DNA from: Dechloromonas denitrificans
GTDB taxonomy: Bacteria; Pseudomonadota; Gammaproteobacteria; Burkholderiales; Rhodocyclaceae
Assembly (NCBI RefSeq): GCF_020510665.1
Contig: NZ_CP075187.1
Coordinates: 1,136,501 to 1,200,500 of the forward strand
DNA: 64,000 nt
Direction of reading: 5' to 3'
A program made the translations under genes and the position numbers. The notes under the pieces were generated by a model. That model did no database searches and was not told the DNA's origin. It saw nothing but the letters and a program-made list of their open reading frames with translations. How positions within the stretch are numbered: the first letter of the stretch is position 1; each line of letters opens with the position of its first letter. Of the stretch, positions 18,380 through 27,648 are shown in pieces.

Positions 18380-21300
18380 GCCTGTTCTTCCTTGGCAACG
18401 TTCGGTTCTTCGGTCAGGTGGGAGGGCGAAATCTGCTTGCCGCGTTCCAGCCACTTGAAGAAGAGGGGGACGAAAATGGTAGCGATGAATGTGGCCGCGA
18501 GCATCCCGCCGAAAACACCGGTACCCATCGATTGACGGGCCGAGGCGCCGGCACCACTGGCCTTGACCAGCGGGAAGACGCCGAGCACGAAGGCCAGCGA
18601 GGTCATGATGATCGGACGCAGACGCAGACGGGCCGCTTCGAGTGCCGCTTCTGCCGCGCTCATGCCTTCAGCGTATTTCTGGGCGGCGAACTCGACGATC
18701 AGAATGGCATTTTTGGACGCCAGGCCAATCAGCACGACCAGACCGATCTGGAAGTAGATGTCGTTCGGCATGCCACGCAGCCAGATCGCCGTCAGGGCAC
18801 CCATCAGGGCGAAGGGGACGGCCATCACGACGGCGATGGGCAGCGACCACTTTTCGTACTGGGCGGCCAGAATCAGGAAAACCATGATGATGGCGAAGCC
18901 GAATGCCTGCAGCGACGAGCCGGAACTGCGCTTTTCCTGGAAGGCCTGGCCGGTCCAGGCGATTTCATAACCGCTGGGCAGTGCTTCGGCGGCAACTTCT
19001 TCGACAATACGGATCGCATCGCCCGAGCTGACGCCCGGCTTACTGTCGCCCATCACCTTGGCTGCAACAAAACCGTTGAAGCGCTCGACCTGTTCCGGAC
19101 CGACGACGTTCTTGATCTTGCTGACGACCGACAGCGGAATCATCGCATTGCTGGTCGTGCTGCGCACATAGACCTTGCCCAGATCGTCCGGCTTCATGCG
19201 GTAATTCTGTTCCGCCTGGAGCTGAACGCGATAGACACGGCCGGCCTTGTTGAAGTCATTGACGTAGAGGGCACCCATCGTGCTCTGCAGGGTTTCGTAG
19301 ATGCTGGCCAGCGGAATGCCGAGCGCCAGCGCCTTGGGTTCGTCCACTTCGACGAAAAGCTGCGGTACCGTCGGGCGGAAGAAGGTGCTGACCCGGGTGA
19401 ACTCGGGGTGCGTCTGCAAGGCGGCCATGAAGGCCTGCGTGACTTCGTTCAGCTTGGCTGCATCGCCATCGACGCGATTCTGGACATAGACTTCGAAACC
19501 ACCGGCAGTACCCAGGCCCATGATCGGGGGCGGGTTGAAGACCAGGCCCATGCCATCCGACTGCATCATACCCATGCCCATGAACTTGCCGGCCAGATCC
19601 TGCGCCTTGGCTTCGCGGTCGCTCCAGTCCTTGAGCGGAATGAACATGGTGCCGGCATTCGGCTTGTTGCCGCCGCCGATCAGGTCGAAGCCCGAAACGA
19701 CGAAGGTGTGCTTGACGGCCGGGTCGCTGGCCACCATTTGACGCATGTTCTCACCCATTTTCTGGGTGCGCTTCAAGGTTGCACCGTCCGGCAGCATCAG
19801 TGCGGAAATCAGGTAGCCCTGATCTTCCGAGGGAACGAAGCTGCCCGGAATGATGCGGAAGAACAGCGCGGTCGACCCGATCACCAGGGCAAAAATCAGC
19901 GTGCCGATGATGCCGTGGCGCAGCGTCAGGCCGACCGTTTTGGTATAGCTTTCGGTGAAACGCTCGAAGGCCCGGTTGAAGGGGGCGAACAGCTTGTTTT
20001 CCGTGTGCTGGGCCTTGAGCAGCAGGGCGCACAGCGCTGGCGTCAGGGTTAGTGCGACGACGCCGGAAAGCACCACGGCGACGGCCACGGTCACGGCAAA
20101 CTGCTTGTACAGCTGACCGGCAATGCCGCCGAGGAAAGCGACCGGGATGAATACCGCACAGAGCACCAGCACGATGGCGATCAGCGCGCCGGAAACTTCC
20201 TGCATGGCGCGAATGGCCGCTTCCCGGGGGGGCAGCTTTTCTTCGGCCATCAGGCGTTCAACGTTTTCAAGCACGACGATCGCATCATCGACCACGATAC
20301 CAATGGCCAGGACCATCGCGAACAAGGTCAGCGTATTGATCGAGAAACCAAACAGCCACAGGCCGGCGAAGGTGCCGATCAGCGAAATCGGCACGGCAAC
20401 CATCGGGATCAGCGTGGCGCGCCAGCTTTGCAGGAAGATGTAGACCACGGCCAGAACGAGCACCATGGCTTCGATCAGCGTCTTGACCACTTCATTGATC
20501 GAGGCCGAGACGAAGCGTGTCGTGTCGAACGGAATGACATAACCCATGCCTTCCGGGAATTTCTTCTTCAGTTCGTCCATCCGCTTGGTGACCTTTTCGG
20601 CCACTTCCAGCGCATTGGCGCCGGTCTGCAGGAAAACACCCATGGCGATGGTCGGCTGGCCGTCGAGCGTGACCTGCTGGTCGTAGCTGTAGGCACCGAG
20701 TTCGATATTGGCGATGTCTTTCAAGCGCAGCACGCCGCTCGGGCCGCTGGCACGAATGACGATATTGCCGAACTCTTCCGGTGTCAGCAGGCGGCCCTTG
20801 GCGGTTACGGTATAGACCAGCATCTGGTCACCCGGCGCCGGCTCCTGGCCGATCTTGCCGGCTGCATTCTGGGCATTCTGCGCCTTGATCGCGGTCGACA
20901 CGTCGCTGGTCGTCAAACCCAGTTGCGCCATGCGGTCCGGCTTCAGCCAGACGCGCATCGAGTAATCCTGGGCGCCGAAAATCGTGACGTCACCGACGCC
21001 CTTGACCCGCTTCAATTCATCGACGATGTTCAGGCTGGCGTAATTGGACAGGAAGAGGGTGTTGTATTTGCCCTTGTCCGACTCTAGTGCAACCACCTGG
21101 AGAATGTCGTTCGAACGCTTCTGGACAATCACCCCGTTACGGCGAACTTCTTCCGGCAGACGCGGCTCGGCCGCTTTGACCCGGTTATTGACGTTGACCG
21201 AGGCAATGTCGACATTGGTCCCGACATCGAAGGTCGCCGTGATCGTCACGACACCGTTTGCCGCAGCCGACGAGGTGAAGTAACTCAGGTTCTCGACCCC

Positions 21301-21510
21301 GTTGAGCTGTTCTTCAATCGGGGCGGCGACGGTGCGGGCCAATGTTTCGGCCGAGGCACCCGGGTAGGTGGCGGTGATCAGGACGGTGGGCGGTGCGATT
21401 TGCGGATACTGCGCAATCGGCAATACCTGCGAAGCAACCAGGCCGGCAATCACGATGATGATCGAGATGACCGAAGCAAAAATGGGTCGGTTGATGAAAA
21501 ATCTGGACAT
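18376..21510 (-). CDS. RND multidrug efflux permease (AcrB/HAE1 family)
   Basis: This is the proton-driven inner-membrane pump. The 1,044-residue protein opens MSRFFINRPIFASVISIIIV as in AcrB. It carries the paired proton-relay aspartates in GIVVDDAIVVLENVERLMAE (near residue 407) and the relay lysine in GLASKNAILIVEFA. The large periplasmic loops include PGSFVPSEDQGYLI. Length and motifs fit the hydrophobe/amphiphile efflux-1 family, so drugs, detergents or solvents are the likely substrates. It is nine bases from the adaptor gene and overlaps the outer membrane factor gene. Confidence 0.96.
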   Translation of the reverse strand: MSRFFINRPIFASVISIIIVIAGLVASQVLPIAQYPQIAPPTVLITATYPGASAETLARTVAAPIEEQLNGVENLSYFTSSAAANGVVTITATFDVGTNVDIASVNVNNRVKAAEPRLPEEVRRNGVIVQKRSNDILQVVALESDKGKYNTLFLSNYASLNIVDELKRVKGVGDVTIFGAQDYSMRVWLKPDRMAQLGLTTSDVSTAIKAQNAQNAAGKIGQEPAPGDQMLVYTVTAKGRLLTPEEFGNIVIRASGPSGVLRLKDIANIELGAYSYDQQVTLDGQPTIAMGVFLQTGANALEVAEKVTKRMDELKKKFPEGMGYVIPFDTTRFVSASINEVVKTLIEAMVLVLAVVYIFLQSWRATLIPMVAVPISLIGTFAGLWLFGFSINTLTLFAMVLAIGIVVDDAIVVLENVERLMAEEKLPPREAAIRAMQEVSGALIAIVLVLCAVFIPVAFLGGIAGQLYKQFAVTVAVAVVLSGVVALTLTPALCALLLKAQHTENKLFAPFNRAFERFTESYTKTVGLTLRHGIIGTLIFALVIGSTALFFRIIPGSFVPSEDQGYLISALMLPDGATLKRTQKMGENMRQMVASDPAVKHTFVVSGFDLIGGGNKPNAGTMFIPLKDWSDREAKAQDLAGKFMGMGMMQSDGMGLVFNPPPIMGLGTAGGFEVYVQNRVDGDAAKLNEVTQAFMAALQTHPEFTRVSTFFRPTVPQLFVEVDEPKALALGIPLASIYETLQSTMGALYVNDFNKAGRVYRVQLQAEQNYRMKPDDLGKVYVRSTTSNAMIPLSVVSKIKNVVGPEQVERFNGFVAAKVMGDSKPGVSSGDAIRIVEEVAAEALPSGYEIAWTGQAFQEKRSSGSSLQAFGFAIIMVFLILAAQYEKWSLPIAVVMAVPFALMGALTAIWLRGMPNDIYFQIGLVVLIGLASKNAILIVEFAAQKYAEGMSAAEAALEAARLRLRPIIMTSLAFVLGVFPLVKASGAGASARQSMGTGVFGGMLAATFIATIFVPLFFKWLERGKQISPSHLTEEPNVAKEEQA

Positions 21511-21519
21511 GACTGCTCC

Positions 21520-22689
21520 TTAGTCTTTCTTCGCCGGGGCGGCAGCAGCCGGTGCTTCCTTGGCAGGAGCAGCCGCCGGGGCCGGTGCGCCCGGCTTTTC
21601 ACCCGGGCCATGCGGTGCTACCGGTGCGCCTGGACGCAGCTTCATCAGGTTGTCGACAATCACCTTGTCGCCAGCCTTCAGGCCGCCGAGGACGATCCAG
21701 TCCTTGCCGCGCCATTCGCCGAGCTGAACCGGACGCGGAGCAACCTTGTCTTCGGCGCCGGCCAGCATGACGATCGGACCTTGTTCGGTCTGGATCACGG
21801 CTGGTTGCGGAACGAGGAAGACGCCGTCGCGTTCGCCGGTGAGCAGGCGAATGCGGACGAACTGGCCGGGCAGCAACTGATTGTCGGCATTGTCGAATTC
21901 GGCACGCAGTTGCTGGGTGCCGAGCGTAGTATCGATATTACTGGCCAGGAAATTCAGCTTGCCCGGATTCGGATAAACCTCGCCATTCGGCAGGATCAGC
22001 TCAACACCGGTCACGTTCTTGCTCGTCAGGCGGCTGTTCGGGAACTTGGCCAGATCGCTTTCACCAAGGCTGAAGCGGACCCACAGCGGATTCATCTGGT
22101 AAATCGAGGTCAACAGGCTATCGGCACCGATGCTGATCAGGTTGCCTTCCGACTTGGCAGCACGGCCGGTTGTGCCGCTGACCGGGGCAGTCACGGTCGT
22201 CCACGACAGATTCAGCTCAGCCTGACGCAGTGCGGTCTGGGCAATTGCATTGGCCGAAACGGCGTCATCGTAATCTTTCTGGCTGATGGCCTTGGCTTCG
22301 ATCAGGCCTTTCAGGCGGTTCATTTCACGGGCAGATTGCTCGGCCTTGGCCTTGGCATCGGCCAGGGCGATTTCATAAGTTGAACGATCGATCTGGAAAA
22401 GCGGCTGGCCGGCCTTGACGGTTTCGCCTTCCTGATAAAGGCGCTTGACCAGGATGCCACCGACGCGGGCACGGACTTCGGTTTCGCGTGCGCCTTCGGT
22501 CTGGGCCATGATCTCGATCGAACTGGGTACACGCTGCGGTTGCACTTCCAGCACGGTGACAGGCAGCGGGCCACGCGGCGGGGCGGCCGGGGCTTTGTTG
22601 TCGGAGCAGCCGACCAGCACGGCGGCACCGAGTGCGGCGCTGATGATGAGCGAAAGAGTGCTACGGCGTGGCAGGTTTGCGACATTCAT
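21520..22689 (-). CDS. RND efflux membrane fusion protein (AcrA type)
   Basis: This is the periplasmic adaptor linking the RND pump to its outer membrane channel. The 389-residue product has a lipoprotein signal with LVGC, then the biotinyl-lipoyl half-motifs EVRARVGGILVKRLYQEGET and WTTVTAPVSGTTG flanking an alpha-hairpin (AEQSAREMNRLKGLIEAKAI). Beta-barrel and membrane-proximal domains follow. The C-terminus is Ala/Pro/Lys-rich. It is the first gene of the operon, transcribed from a promoter whose spacer holds an acrR-like operator, divergent from the TetR gene. Confidence 0.95.
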   Translation of the reverse strand: MNVANLPRRSTLSLIISAALGAAVLVGCSDNKAPAAPPRGPLPVTVLEVQPQRVPSSIEIMAQTEGARETEVRARVGGILVKRLYQEGETVKAGQPLFQIDRSTYEIALADAKAKAEQSAREMNRLKGLIEAKAISQKDYDDAVSANAIAQTALRQAELNLSWTTVTAPVSGTTGRAAKSEGNLISIGADSLLTSIYQMNPLWVRFSLGESDLAKFPNSRLTSKNVTGVELILPNGEVYPNPGKLNFLASNIDTTLGTQQLRAEFDNADNQLLPGQFVRIRLLTGERDGVFLVPQPAVIQTEQGPIVMLAGAEDKVAPRPVQLGEWRGKDWIVLGGLKAGDKVIVDNLMKLRPGAPVAPHGPGEKPGAPAPAAAPAKEAPAAAAPAKKD

Positions 22690-22718
22690 GGGGATTACTC
22701 CAAACGTTGTTTTCGCTT

Positions 22719-22746
22719 ATTATATACATTCAGGGATGTATGTAAA
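22719..22746 (-). promoter_or_regulatory. Efflux operon promoter with TetR operator in the spacer
   Basis: On the minus strand TTTACA (+ 22741-22746) and TATAAT (+ 22719-22724) are 16 bases apart. The 24-base imperfect palindrome at 22721-22744 has core arms TACAT and ATGTA, 9 of 12 pairs matching. From memory it closely resembles the E. coli AcrR site in the acrAB promoter. A bound TetR protein would block both boxes. Confidence 0.83.
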
Positions 22747-22820
22747 TGTTTCGATAGTCATGCTGGTATGGCTTAAGATTTGAGCAAGCCTAGCTGAAAT
22801 AGTGCTGCAGGGAGAAAAAA

Positions 22821-23438
22821 ATGGTCCGTAAAACCAAGGAAGAAGCTGAAAAAACCCGCAAACAAATTATCGATGCAGCGCGTGCCGTTTTTCATCAGCA
22901 TGGGGTTGGTCGGTCGACTCTGGAGAAGATCGCTCAAGCGGCCGGGGTGACGCGTGGTGCGGTCTACTGGCATTTCAAGGACAAAGCGGAGTTGTTCTTT
23001 GCCATGCGCGAAGATGTGTTCGTGCCGATGCACGAGCGGATCGACGCGATCCTGTTTTCGGAGAACTACGAAAATCCACTGGATGCGATCGAGGCATCGC
23101 AGATTGAATTCTTTCGCGTGCTTGAAGATTGTCCGGTTGTCCGCGAAGTTTTTGAAATCATGATCCTGCGCTGCGAGTATGTCGCCGAGTTTGCCGGGGT
23201 CCAGGTTGAAGCCAATCGTCCGGCGCTTGAATATCTCGAACGTATTCAGCGGGTTTATTTCCGGGCGGCCGACAAGGGAGCGCTACGCGCCGGACTCGAT
23301 CCGGCGACCACCGCACGCGACACCTGGGCTTTTACCAGCGGTTTGTTGCACCTGCTGCTGGGTTGCAAGCTCGACAGCGAAATGGTCCGTCAGATTCCGC
23401 AGATGATTTCGACGCACATGGCGTTGCGCCGCTGCTGA
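22821..23438 (+). CDS. TetR-family efflux repressor (AcrR/TtgR type)
   Basis: The 205-residue protein has the N-terminal TetR helix-turn-helix: AARAVFHQHGVGRSTLEKIA followed by QAAGVTRGAVYWHFKDKAEL. It has a C-terminal ligand domain of the AcrR type (AFTSGLLHLLLGCK). A GGGAG ribosome-binding site precedes the ATG. It is divergent from the efflux operon and the operator between them fits this class, so it most likely represses mexAB-like transcription until a pump substrate binds. Confidence 0.92.
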   Translation: MVRKTKEEAEKTRKQIIDAARAVFHQHGVGRSTLEKIAQAAGVTRGAVYWHFKDKAELFFAMREDVFVPMHERIDAILFSENYENPLDAIEASQIEFFRVLEDCPVVREVFEIMILRCEYVAEFAGVQVEANRPALEYLERIQRVYFRAADKGALRAGLDPATTARDTWAFTSGLLHLLLGCKLDSEMVRQIPQMISTHMALRRC

Positions 23439-23439
23439 T

Positions 23440-25386
23440 TCAGTGGTTGCGGTTGGCTGCCAGCTCGACGCCGTCCCGACCATTTTCCTTGGCGCGATAG
23501 AGTGCCTGGTCGGCATGCTTGGTCAGCGTGACTTCATCCTCGCCATCCTCGGGGAAAACCGCGACGCCGAGACTGCAGGAAATCCGCATTTCAAAGCCGT
23601 CGACCGCGAAAGGCTGACGCAAGGCCAAGCGAATTTTTTCGGCCAGGGCAGCGGCATCATTCGGGTGGCTCAGGCTGGGTAGCAGGATGATGAACTCGTC
23701 GCCACCAATCCGGCCGGCGGTGTCGGAGGCGCGGATCGATTCTTTCAGGCGCAGGGCCACGGTTTGCAGCACGCGGTCGCCGACGGCATGGCCAAAATGG
23801 TCATTGATCGGCTTGAAATTGTCGAGATCGAGAAAAATCAGCCCAACTTGCTCGCCGTGCCGCTTGGCGCGCTCAAGCTCCAGTTGCAGGCGGTCGCTGA
23901 ACAAGGCCCGGTTGGGCAAGTCGGTCAGCGCATCGTGCTGGGCCATGTGGCGGATGCGTTCTTCACTGGCCTTGCGCTGGCTGATGTCGGAAATCGTGCC
24001 GATCATCCGCAGCGGCGTTCCATCGGCGTCGCGTTCGGCCACCATGCCGCGGAACAGAATCCATTTCCACGTTCCGTCATCGCAGCGAATCCGGTGTTCG
24101 ATGACGCAGGTGGCATTCCGGACTGGCGGGCCGGACAGGCACTGATCGATCGCCGCCATGACGCTCGTCCGTTCATCCGGCGCCATGCGCTCGGTCCATT
24201 CATCGATGCTGTGAGCCCTGCCGGGCGGGCATCCGAGGATTTCATCCCAGCGTTGCGATGTCAGGGCCTGGCGACTGCTCAGGTTCCAGTCCCACACGCC
24301 GTCACCCGCGCCTTCAAGGGCAAAGGCCCAGCGCCGCTCGCTTTTACGCAATTCATCGGTCATTGCTGCGGCCAGGGCGACGGCGCGCGCCTTGCCGCTG
24401 GCGAGCAGCCAGGCCAGCAGCGTCAGCAGGAAACTGAGCGAAATGCCGGCCAGCGCAATCAATTTCGCCGCATCGCGCCCGAAATGATTTTTGAATTGCT
24501 CGCTGGCACTCATGCTCAACGTCCAGCTGTGGCCGGCGATGACTAGATATTCCTGTGCCTTGAGTGCGCTGTTTTGCGGGGGGCGGTCGGGTTGTCCGGA
24601 ACGGAAAAGCAGGGTGGCATCGGTGGCAATCACGCCATCGTGCAGGGTCAGGGAAAGTCCCGCCGCTTGTTCGCCATAAAGGCTGGCCATCAGGTCGTTC
24701 AGCCGGAATGAGGCAAAAACCCAGCCGATCAGGGCGGCCCGGCGTTGATCGACGCTTTCGGTCGGCTGGTTGGGGGCGTAGATCGGGATGTACATGATGA
24801 AGCCGGGCTGGACATCGGTATCGTTGTCCACCGCCAGCCTGACCTTGCCGGAAATGGCTGCCGTGCCCGAGTCGCGCGCTCTGACCAGTGCTTCACGGCG
24901 GACCGGGTCTGACCAGGGATCGAACCCGGGGTTGATCTGGTTGCGTCCGATATAGGGTTCGCGCTGGATGACCGGGGTGTACATGTCGCGCGCGCCGTCC
25001 GGTTCGATGCGGTAATTGGTAAATCCGGCCCGGCGCATCGCGGCAATATGGCTTTCCTTGCGGGCGGCGGTGACCTGTTCGGCAATCCCGATGGTCTGGA
25101 CGCCGGAGAAATTGGCATCCAGGCGCAGGGCATCGACATAGTCGCGAAATACCCGGCGATTGATCGTGCCGGTTGCGGCGATCAAGCCCTGGACGCCGCG
25201 CAGCATCTGTTCGTAGGCGGCCATGCGTTGTTCGATCCGGCTGCCGGCATCGCGCAGGGCAAAATCAAAGCGCGAGCGTAATTCCTTGTCGGCGGCCTGC
25301 TGTTCGTGGTTCCAGCTCAGCCAGGTGGTGCCGAGCGTCGCAACCAGTATCAGCCAAGGTAAGAGGATCAGGCGCCAGGAACGCAT
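23440..25386 (-). CDS. CHASE-PAS-GGDEF diguanylate cyclase
   Basis: This is a membrane sensor that should make cyclic di-GMP. From the ATG at 25386 (MRSWRLILLPWLIL) it is 648 residues. It has an N-terminal membrane helix, a periplasmic CHASE domain (about 45-240, with VQTIGIAEQV and NYRIEPDGARDMYTPVI), a second helix near 310-330, and a PAS/PAC domain with GAGDGVWDWNLSS. The GGDEF domain is at about 470-640. The signature is intact (RIGGDEF), and RASD five residues before it is an inhibitory I-site. It begins seven bases after a binding-protein gene, so the pair is probably one operon. Confidence 0.93.
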   Translation of the reverse strand: MRSWRLILLPWLILVATLGTTWLSWNHEQQAADKELRSRFDFALRDAGSRIEQRMAAYEQMLRGVQGLIAATGTINRRVFRDYVDALRLDANFSGVQTIGIAEQVTAARKESHIAAMRRAGFTNYRIEPDGARDMYTPVIQREPYIGRNQINPGFDPWSDPVRREALVRARDSGTAAISGKVRLAVDNDTDVQPGFIMYIPIYAPNQPTESVDQRRAALIGWVFASFRLNDLMASLYGEQAAGLSLTLHDGVIATDATLLFRSGQPDRPPQNSALKAQEYLVIAGHSWTLSMSASEQFKNHFGRDAAKLIALAGISLSFLLTLLAWLLASGKARAVALAAAMTDELRKSERRWAFALEGAGDGVWDWNLSSRQALTSQRWDEILGCPPGRAHSIDEWTERMAPDERTSVMAAIDQCLSGPPVRNATCVIEHRIRCDDGTWKWILFRGMVAERDADGTPLRMIGTISDISQRKASEERIRHMAQHDALTDLPNRALFSDRLQLELERAKRHGEQVGLIFLDLDNFKPINDHFGHAVGDRVLQTVALRLKESIRASDTAGRIGGDEFIILLPSLSHPNDAAALAEKIRLALRQPFAVDGFEMRISCSLGVAVFPEDGEDEVTLTKHADQALYRAKENGRDGVELAANRNH

Positions 25387-25393
25387 GGTGGCT

Positions 25394-26209
25394 TCAGAAA
25401 TTGACCAAGGCGGCGGCCAGGTCGGCCTTGAAGTATTTTTCGAATATTTTCCGGACGCTGCCATCGGCCCGCATCGCATCGACCAGGGCTTTCCACTGCG
25501 CCTGTTCTGCCGCAGAAAGTGCCTTGTTCGACATGATCAGGCCATGCAGGACGGGCGGGTCGGGGAATTCGATGATCTGGCTCTGGTCGCGGATATTGCG
25601 TTCTTCGAGTGCCGGATAATCGAAAGGTTCGATGATCATTCCCTGAATGTGGTTGAGCATCAAGGTTTGATACAGCGGAGACAGTCCGCCGGCTTGCGTG
25701 ACGCGCCGGGCTTCGAGCAGGCGGTCGACCAGGCCGTTGGCCGTTTCGCTGTAGCGGAAACTGCGGATGATGCCGAGTTGAAGCTTGTCGTTGCGTTCAA
25801 AATCGGCCAGCGTCCGAACCCCGCTGTCCTTGCGAACCAGCAGGTAATATTTGTTGGTGAAATACCAGGCAAAACCGGCGAAGCGCTTGCGCTCCGGGTT
25901 GGTGATGCCGGAGAGGCTGAAATCGAGGGCGCCGGATTCGATCAGTTGCCAGATTCGGGCACGTGGCATCAGGCTGACCGTGACTTTGCAGCCGCTGCGC
26001 CGGATCAGTTCGTCGGAAAAATCCTTGTCGATGCCGCTATTGGTGTCGGCCGAATAGAGCAGGCCGTGGTCGTGCAGGGCGAGCGTGTAGCTGCGCGAGC
26101 AATCAGGGCCGGCAGCGCTGGTGCCAAGCGAACAGATCAGCAGCGCCGCGGCGAAGAGTGGGCGAACCAGTCGCTGTGCAGTCAGAAAGCAGATCGTCAC
26201 GGTGAACAC
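25394..26209 (-). CDS. Periplasmic solute-binding protein next to a diguanylate cyclase
   Basis: The 271-residue product starts with GTG and has a signal peptide (VRPLFAAALLICSLGTSAAG). SBP_bac_3-like segments follow: NSGIDKDFSDELIRRSGCKV, LIESGALDFSLSGITNPER and FAWYFTNKYYLLVRKDSGV. There is no permease or ATPase nearby. The only close partner is the CHASE-PAS-GGDEF gene immediately downstream on the same strand, which suggests a ligand-sensing rather than a transport role. A second in-frame GTG lies three codons later. Confidence 0.83.
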   Translation of the reverse strand: MFTVTICFLTAQRLVRPLFAAALLICSLGTSAAGPDCSRSYTLALHDHGLLYSADTNSGIDKDFSDELIRRSGCKVTVSLMPRARIWQLIESGALDFSLSGITNPERKRFAGFAWYFTNKYYLLVRKDSGVRTLADFERNDKLQLGIIRSFRYSETANGLVDRLLEARRVTQAGGLSPLYQTLMLNHIQGMIIEPFDYPALEERNIRDQSQIIEFPDPPVLHGLIMSNKALSAAEQAQWKALVDAMRADGSVRKIFEKYFKADLAAALVNF

Positions 26210-26310
26210 CTTTCACGGGCCGAAAACAGGGTGAGTCATGGAGGCGTTGGCTAAGTATCCATGAGCCTTGCCGGGCGCGTCAATTGGCGATTTCCCTTGT
26301 TTCGGGTGGT

Positions 26311-27648
26311 TCAGCGGAGGCGGTCGAGGTCGGCCCGGTTCTTTTCGTCAGCATAAATGCCGGTGGCAATCGGCTGGCTGGAGGCAAAGCAAGTAAGTTC
26401 AACGTTCGCCAGCGTTTTTGCCTTGTGCAGCACGTCGACCGCGCAACGTCCGAAAACATGTTCGATGGTCGCCAGCAGATTGCGGGCGTACGGTGTTTCC
26501 AGCTTGCCGTCGAGGATCAGGTTGGCCAGCAATACGCCATCCGGCGCCATGACGCGGCGTGTCGCGCGCCAGAATTCCTGGGTTACGAGGTGGCTTGGGA
26601 TCGAGGTGTGCGAACTGAAAACGTCGACCACGACGGCATCGAAACGCTGGTCTGTCGTGGCGATGAAGCGTCGGGCATCGTCCACGATGAACTCGCCGCG
26701 CGCGGCTTCGTGCAGGAAGTGTTTTTCGGCAATTTCGCGGATCGCCGGGTCGATATCGACGTAGGTGTAGTGGTTGAGCGGCTCACGGTGCGACAACGTG
26801 AAACCGCCGGCGCCGAGGACGAGGATGCGTTTGTCCCTGAAGCCCAGATCGTCGAGCAGGATCTGGCGCAGATGTCGGATATAGCGCGTGTAGTTGGGCG
26901 GTTCGCTGTCGTCGATCAGCGAGGCGGCCGACTGGTTGACCCAGAAAGCGCGCGGATTCTGCTGTTTTGGCAGGTCGACCGGGCTGATCGTGTAATCGGC
27001 ATAGGCGGTGTCGGCGGTGACGGCCTGCTGCATGTTGAAGCCGATGGCGAGTGCCGCGGTCAACGCCGTTGCCAGGGCAAATTTCGGATTTCCCCGTTCG
27101 AGCAGCCCGGCGCCGATCAGCAGGCACAGCGTACAGGCCAGGATGGCGGCAGAGACGCCGAGCCATTGCATGACGAGCAGCGACAGGCTGAGCGAGCCGA
27201 GAAAGGAGCCGAGCGTAGACCAGTAAAGTGCTGTGCCGCTGGCTTCGCCGGTTCGGGCGTGCTGCATCAAGTTGGTCAGGATCGGGACGGTCTGGCCAAG
27301 CAGCCAGGCGAGCGGGCAGAGGATGCCGCCGATGAAAAACAGGTAAGCGACGAGGACCGGTTGCAGGTGGGCAAACAGCCCATCGACACTGATACTGGCC
27401 AGGCCCAGTCCGGCCAGCAGTGCCGCAATCAGGAAATTGCGCCCGACGATGGCGCTGTAGTTGCCGGTTACGCGCGCTCCGGCGGCGTAGCCGAGGGCCA
27501 GCGCAAGCAGGAAGAAGCCGATGGTCGGCGCGGTGACAATGATCGAACTGCCGATGTGTGGAAGCAGCCGGCGCAGCGCAATGACTTCGGCGCCGAGCGA
27601 GCAGAATCCCTCGATGAAGACGATGGCGTAGATCAGGCGGGGCGACAT
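26311..27648 (-). CDS. Membrane-bound spermidine-synthase-like methyl/aminopropyltransferase-fold protein
   Basis: The start at 27648 (MSPRLIYAIVFIEG) overlaps the rarD stop by four bases; the frame stays open further upstream but that part is a shadow of rarD. The 445-residue protein has about seven N-terminal membrane helices (to about residue 210), then a spermidine-synthase-like domain with RILVLGAGGFTLSHREP, YVDIDPAIREIAEKHF and VDDARRFIATTDQRFDAVVV. The nucleotide loop is GAGG rather than the usual GGGDG form, so true spermidine synthesis is doubtful. Such fusions are widespread but poorly characterised. Confidence 0.82.
   Translation of the reverse strand: MSPRLIYAIVFIEGFCSLGAEVIALRRLLPHIGSSIIVTAPTIGFFLLALALGYAAGARVTGNYSAIVGRNFLIAALLAGLGLASISVDGLFAHLQPVLVAYLFFIGGILCPLAWLLGQTVPILTNLMQHARTGEASGTALYWSTLGSFLGSLSLSLLVMQWLGVSAAILACTLCLLIGAGLLERGNPKFALATALTAALAIGFNMQQAVTADTAYADYTISPVDLPKQQNPRAFWVNQSAASLIDDSEPPNYTRYIRHLRQILLDDLGFRDKRILVLGAGGFTLSHREPLNHYTYVDIDPAIREIAEKHFLHEAARGEFIVDDARRFIATTDQRFDAVVVDVFSSHTSIPSHLVTQEFWRATRRVMAPDGVLLANLILDGKLETPYARNLLATIEHVFGRCAVDVLHKAKTLANVELTCFASSQPIATGIYADEKNRADLDRLR

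Noticed and set aside
18418-20052. A 544-residue frame on the + strand
   Set aside because: It lies wholly antisense to the RND permease gene, whose AcrB motifs are clear. Its product has no recognisable domains and the composition of a GC-rich shadow frame.
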